Below the pieces are notes generated by a model. The model worked only from the letters and a program-made list of their open reading frames with translations. It did no database searches and had not been told where the DNA came from. A stretch of DNA of 64,000 nucleotides from Bacillales bacterium (GTDB taxonomy: Bacteria; Bacillota; Bacilli; Bacillales; DASSOY01). Below are positions 61,209-64,000 of the stretch, one piece after another (within the stretch, counting starts at the first letter, position 1; each line of letters begins with the position of its first letter). The translations under genes were made by a program, and so were the position numbers. The stretch is from positions 1 through 64,000 of the forward strand of contig DASSOY010000003.1 in assembly GCA_035700025.1 (NCBI GenBank), written 5' to 3'.

Positions 61209-61290
61209 CGAACAGCCTATTTTTTCCTGTCATTCTCACAAAAGAGGGACTAAAGTCGGATGCAGCCGGCTTTTTTGAATAGGCTGTTCG
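61209..61290. repeat. 82-bp element bounded by 13-bp inverted repeats
   Basis: CGAACAGCCTATT (61209-61221) and AATAGGCTGTTCG (61278-61290) are perfect inverted copies around a 56-bp core. It lies between the ytcI terminator and the riboswitch. It could be a long hairpin in the tad leader or a small mobile-element relic (MITE-like); no flanking target duplication is obvious. Its core holds a 12-nt stretch complementary to the riboswitch. Confidence 0.55.
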
Positions 61291-61311
61291 AATCATTTTG
61301 CGTGAAGAGCG

Positions 61312-61346
61312 AACAAAGCCCTCTCGAATACGTGATTCGAGAGGGC
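61312..61346 (-). terminator. Terminator of the acyl-CoA synthetase gene
   Basis: Perfect 12-bp stem GCCCTCTCGAAT/ATTCGAGAGGGC, 5-nt loop, followed by TTTGTTCG on the minus strand, 11 nt after the stop codon. Confidence 0.85.
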
Positions 61347-61356
61347 AACTGATCGT

Positions 61357-62931
61357 TTACGCATCCTTTTCCATTTGTCGAAGTTCAACGCGGCGAATTT
61401 TTCCGGAAGTTGTTTTTGGCAATTCGTTGACGAACGTGATTTGGCGGGGATATTTATACGGCGCCGTCATTTTTTTGACATGATCTTGCAGTTTCGCGAC
61501 AATCTCGGGATCTTCGCTATCTTTGTTGTTCTTAAGTACCACGTAAGCTTTGACAATATGACCGCGTACTGGATCAGGACTTGCGACGACTGCACATTCT
61601 TTCACATCCGGATGCTTCACGAGCGCATCTTCCACTTCGAACGGTCCAATCGTATAGCCCGAACTAATAATGATGTCGTCACTCCTGCCTTCGAACCAGA
61701 AATAACCGTCCTTGTCTTTCTTTGCTTTGTCTCCGGTCAAATAATAATTCCCTCGAAATGCTCGGTTCGTCCGTTCGGGATCTTTATAATATTCTTTGAA
61801 CAAGGCTGGGGTATCTTTATGTACCGCTATATCACCAACTTCACCGACATCCGCGGCATCCCCTTCCTCCGTAATGATCTCCACCCGGTTTCCCGGCGTC
61901 GGCTTTCCCATCGAACCCGGTTTGATTTTCATCCCTTCCCTGTTGCAAACGAGCAACGTATTTTCTGTTTGCCCGTAACCGTCCCGCACTTGGATACCGA
62001 AAACGTTCCGGAACGTGTCGATCACTTCCCGGTTCAACGGCTCGCCCGCCGAGACGGCACTCTTCAAATCCGTCAGCTTAAACCGTTGCAAATCGTCGAC
62101 TTTCGCCATCAAACGATACTCCGTCGGCGTGCAGCAGAGCACTTGGATTCGATATTCATCTGCTAAAGCCAAATACGTCTCGGGGTCGAATTTCCCATAA
62201 TAAACGAACCCGACTGCCCCGGAACCGAGTGTCGACAAAAACGGGCTCCATACCCATTTGGCCCAACCCGGTCCAGCCGTTGCCCAAACGCGGTCGCCTT
62301 CGGAAACGTTCATCCATTTTTCAGCAGCTGTACGCAAATGCGCATACGCCCAGCCGTGAGTATGGACAACTCCTTTCGGTTGTCCGGTCGTTCCGGAAGT
62401 ATAGGAAAGGAACGCCATGTCATCGCGTGACGTATCCGCCGCTTCGAAGACGTGACTTTCTCCATCAGTCAATTCATTTACGGGAAGCCAGCCTTTATTC
62501 CTGCCGCCGACAACCACTTTCAACGAAAGTGAAGGTACCTGTCCGATTCGTTCGAACTCTTCAATCAATGGGGCGAATACGATCACCGCGCTTGCCGACG
62601 AGTGGTTAAGGCGATAGGACAAATCTTTCGCTCGCAACATTTCCGACGAAGGAATCACAACTAGACCTGCTTTCAAACAAGCCAAATAAGCTGTGTACGC
62701 CTCCGTGATTCGGGGCAGCATGATGAGCACGCGGTCGCCTTTTTTAAGTCCACGGTTTTTTAAGCCGTTCGCCATTTGATTTGCACGCTCAAAAAGTTTG
62801 GCGTAAGTGACCGTCTTCTCCTCGCCGCTTTCATTTTTCCAAATCAATGCTTGACGCGCGGGATCAGCCGCATGCTTTTCCATTTCCTCGGTCAAATTGT
62901 ACGCTTCCGGTGCCAGCAAATTCGTTTCCAA
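61357..62931 (-). CDS. ytcI: Acyl-CoA synthetase, YtcI/MbcS-like
   Basis: 524 aa ANL-superfamily enzyme. Converts a fatty or branched-chain acid plus CoA and ATP to acyl-CoA. P-loop FLSYTSGTTGQPKGVVHTH (~175-193), GYGQTEN (~340), YFWFEGRSDDIIISSGYTIGP hinge (~418) and the C-terminal catalytic Lys in PKTTSGKIRRVEL. In B. subtilis MbcS activates methylbutyrate for anteiso fatty acids; the position next to sspA and thiI agrees. TTG 62931 after GGAGGAG. Confidence 0.93.
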   Translation of the reverse strand: METNLLAPEAYNLTEEMEKHAADPARQALIWKNESGEEKTVTYAKLFERANQMANGLKNRGLKKGDRVLIMLPRITEAYTAYLACLKAGLVVIPSSEMLRAKDLSYRLNHSSASAVIVFAPLIEEFERIGQVPSLSLKVVVGGRNKGWLPVNELTDGESHVFEAADTSRDDMAFLSYTSGTTGQPKGVVHTHGWAYAHLRTAAEKWMNVSEGDRVWATAGPGWAKWVWSPFLSTLGSGAVGFVYYGKFDPETYLALADEYRIQVLCCTPTEYRLMAKVDDLQRFKLTDLKSAVSAGEPLNREVIDTFRNVFGIQVRDGYGQTENTLLVCNREGMKIKPGSMGKPTPGNRVEIITEEGDAADVGEVGDIAVHKDTPALFKEYYKDPERTNRAFRGNYYLTGDKAKKDKDGYFWFEGRSDDIIISSGYTIGPFEVEDALVKHPDVKECAVVASPDPVRGHIVKAYVVLKNNKDSEDPEIVAKLQDHVKKMTAPYKYPRQITFVNELPKTTSGKIRRVELRQMEKDA

Positions 62932-63003
62932 GGGCCACTCCTCCTATGTTGGCGTTTCCTCCATTATAACAAATTCGCCAATTTTTTGAATCATCAAAAT
63001 CGC

Positions 63004-63032
63004 AAAAAGGGTGATACCCACTGGTACCACCC
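63004..63032 (-). terminator. Terminator of the SASP gene
   Basis: GGGTGGTACC... pairs with GGGTATCACCC (outer GGGTG/CACCC stem) and is followed by TTTTT on the minus strand, 30 nt after the stop. Confidence 0.75.
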
Positions 63033-63061
63033 AAGCCAATAATATCAAATTGTAAAAATGA

Positions 63062-63265
63062 TTAACGTCCCAATTGTTGTTGAGCAGCGGTGACAAGACG
63101 TTTCGTGATTTCTCCTCCTACCGAACCGTTGGCGCGGGATGTTTGATCAGCACCCAGTTGTACGCCGAATTCTTGAGCGATTTCGGTTTTCATTTGGTCG
63201 ATGGCTTGAGACGCGCCTTCGACGAGCAATTGGTTCGTGTTCCGGCTTCTTTCGTTTTGTGCCAT
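63062..63265 (-). CDS. Alpha/beta-type small acid-soluble spore protein
   Basis: 67 aa. It coats and protects spore DNA. Family features: the GPR cleavage site TEIAQEFG and the DNA-binding [15 protein letters not shown] 63265 has AAGGAGG upstream; extension to 63319 is not needed. Expected to be forespore-specific (SigG); I see only a loose match to a SigG promoter. Orthologue of sspA by position between ytcI and thiI. Direct evidence that the host sporulates. Confidence 0.97.
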   Translation of the reverse strand: MAQNERSRNTNQLLVEGASQAIDQMKTEIAQEFGVQLGADQTSRANGSVGGEITKRLVTAAQQQLGR

Positions 63266-63386
63266 GTCTTTCACCTCCTTACGAAGGTAGCATTTGAAGA
63301 AACCGGTTCGATCATGCAACTTGACGATGGTAAATGTTGAAAACTACGAACAAGACGTCTAACGTGCCATTCGCGGCCAGCGATCG

Positions 63387-64000
63387 TTAAAACAACTCGT
63401 GAAACTCTTCACTTGTTGCATCTTCTCGATCAAACGACAAGATCTCCGTTTGCGCAACCGCTTCTTCGATAAGCTTTTCCGTTTCCAAGTGGCGTTCGAA
63501 ATGATTGGCTTTATCCCTTCGCGGTTTTGTTTTCGGAGCAGCCGGAACAAAAATTGTGCAGCAATCCTCGTAAGGACGAATGGAAATGTCATACGTGCCG
63601 ATTTTCTTCGCAATTGCGGTAATTTCCGTTTTATCCATCGCCAACAAAGGGCGCAAAACCGGCATGTTCGTCACTTCATTGATGGTGTTCATGCTTTCGA
63701 GCGTCTGACTGGCGACTTGTCCTAAACTTTCTCCCGTCGCCACGGCTAACGCTCCATGTTGCTGTGCGATTCTTTCACTGATTCTTAGCATCAATCGGCG
63801 CATAATCGTCATCCGATAATTGTCCGGAACCGAGCGGTTGATCGTCTCTTGCGCGTTCGTAAACGGCACAACATGGAGGCGAATCGTTCCTCCGAATTTC
63901 GTGAGCTCACGGCACAAATCGACGACCTTTTGTTTTGCGCGTTCGCTCGTATACGGCGGGCTATGGAAATGCACGGCTTCGACGACAGCTCCTCTTTTCA
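63387..64000 (-). CDS. thiI: tRNA 4-thiouridine synthetase ThiI (5' part outside window)
   Basis: The frame is open to the right edge; the last ~204 residues are present. They are the C-terminal half of the PP-loop domain: [29 protein letters not shown] and [18 protein letters not shown] with its cysteine pair. The protein ends shortly after this, so it lacks the rhodanese domain found in E. coli ThiI, as usual in Bacillus. It sulfurates U8 of tRNA with a NifS-type partner. Confidence 0.96.
   Translation of the reverse strand, partial: KRGAVVEAVHFHSPPYTSERAKQKVVDLCRELTKFGGTIRLHVVPFTNAQETINRSVPDNYRMTIMRRLMLRISERIAQQHGALAVATGESLGQVASQTLESMNTINEVTNMPVLRPLLAMDKTEITAIAKKIGTYDISIRPYEDCCTIFVPAAPKTKPRRDKANHFERHLETEKLIEEAVAQTEILSFDREDATSEEFHELF

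Noticed and set aside
61245-61290. Possible second c-di-GMP riboswitch on the plus strand (shares AGGGACTAAAGT)
   Set aside because: The required GACGCAAAGC and GAAA tetraloop helix are missing; better seen as the complement of the real aptamer.
1-64000. CRISPR arrays, rRNA or tRNA genes, prophage and intact insertion sequences
   Set aside because: Looked for repeats with regular spacing, tRNA-like cloverleafs, transposase or integrase motifs; none seen in the window.

Overview
The window is a 64 kb piece of the chromosome of an endospore-forming member of the Bacillota, most likely Bacillaceae. Evidence for this: AGGAGG-type ribosome binding sites with frequent GTG/TTG starts, an alpha/beta-type small acid-soluble spore protein (63062-63265), the sporulation protein gene ytfJ/gerW, and an order of housekeeping genes (ytkK-like SDR, argH, argG, moaB ... 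ytxK ... ytfJ, ytfI, ytcJ ... ytcI, sspA, thiI) that follows the Bacillus subtilis ytk-ytc region from memory. Species cannot be named from this. Almost everything is on the minus strand; only three genes (23563-24666, 34526-34885, 47866-48915) are on the plus strand.

Region 1 (1-19.4 kb) is a sugar/sugar-acid island read right to left. It starts with an IclR regulator behind a promoter carrying a palindromic operator and a cre-like site. It continues with an unassigned enolase-superfamily dehydratase, an SDR, a 2-hydroxyacid dehydrogenase and a zinc alcohol dehydrogenase. Next come a four-gene ABC importer of the galactofuranose type (YtfQRT-YjfF), an aldehyde dehydrogenase, KduD and a UlaG-like metallo-hydrolase. 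A terminator hairpin and an IclR pseudogene follow, then KDG kinase, KDPG/KDPGal aldolase and D-galactonate dehydratase, two tandem M29 aminopeptidases and a partial RpiR regulator. Together this is a De Ley-Doudoroff-type route: furanose uptake, oxidation, lactone opening, dehydration, phosphorylation and aldol cleavage to pyruvate plus glyceraldehyde-3-phosphate.

Region 2 (19.5-29 kb) holds a PspA-centred envelope-stress operon (DUF4178, PspA, DUF4247 lipoprotein, DUF350, membrane-fused spermidine synthase) behind a near-perfect SigW-type promoter, a divergent Xaa-Pro peptidase, a two-component pair and alanine dehydrogenase with a duplicated palindromic leader. Region 3 (29-34.4 kb) is argGH with ARG-box-like operators, moaB, an EcsC-family gene and small genes.

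Region 4 (35-46.6 kb) is an amino-sugar salvage operon: an RpiR regulator, a serine beta-lactamase-like hydrolase, two complete CUT1 ABC importers, a HAD phosphatase, a BadF/BadG-type kinase and MurQ etherase. It suggests PTS-independent recycling of N-acetylmuramic acid or muropeptides. Two copies of the palindrome GAAAT-N3-ATTTC mark its likely control sites.

Region 5 (46.8-53.5 kb) contains a LysR/YeiH pair, ytxK, a phosphotransferase-like gene, ytfJ, ytfI and ytcJ. Region 6 (53.6-61.2 kb) is a complete Tad/Flp pilus operon inserted between ytcJ and ytcI; it is preceded by a c-di-GMP-I (GEMM) riboswitch and an intrinsic terminator, so pilus production is predicted to be switched by c-di-GMP. 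The window ends with ytcI-like acyl-CoA synthetase, sspA and a partial thiI.
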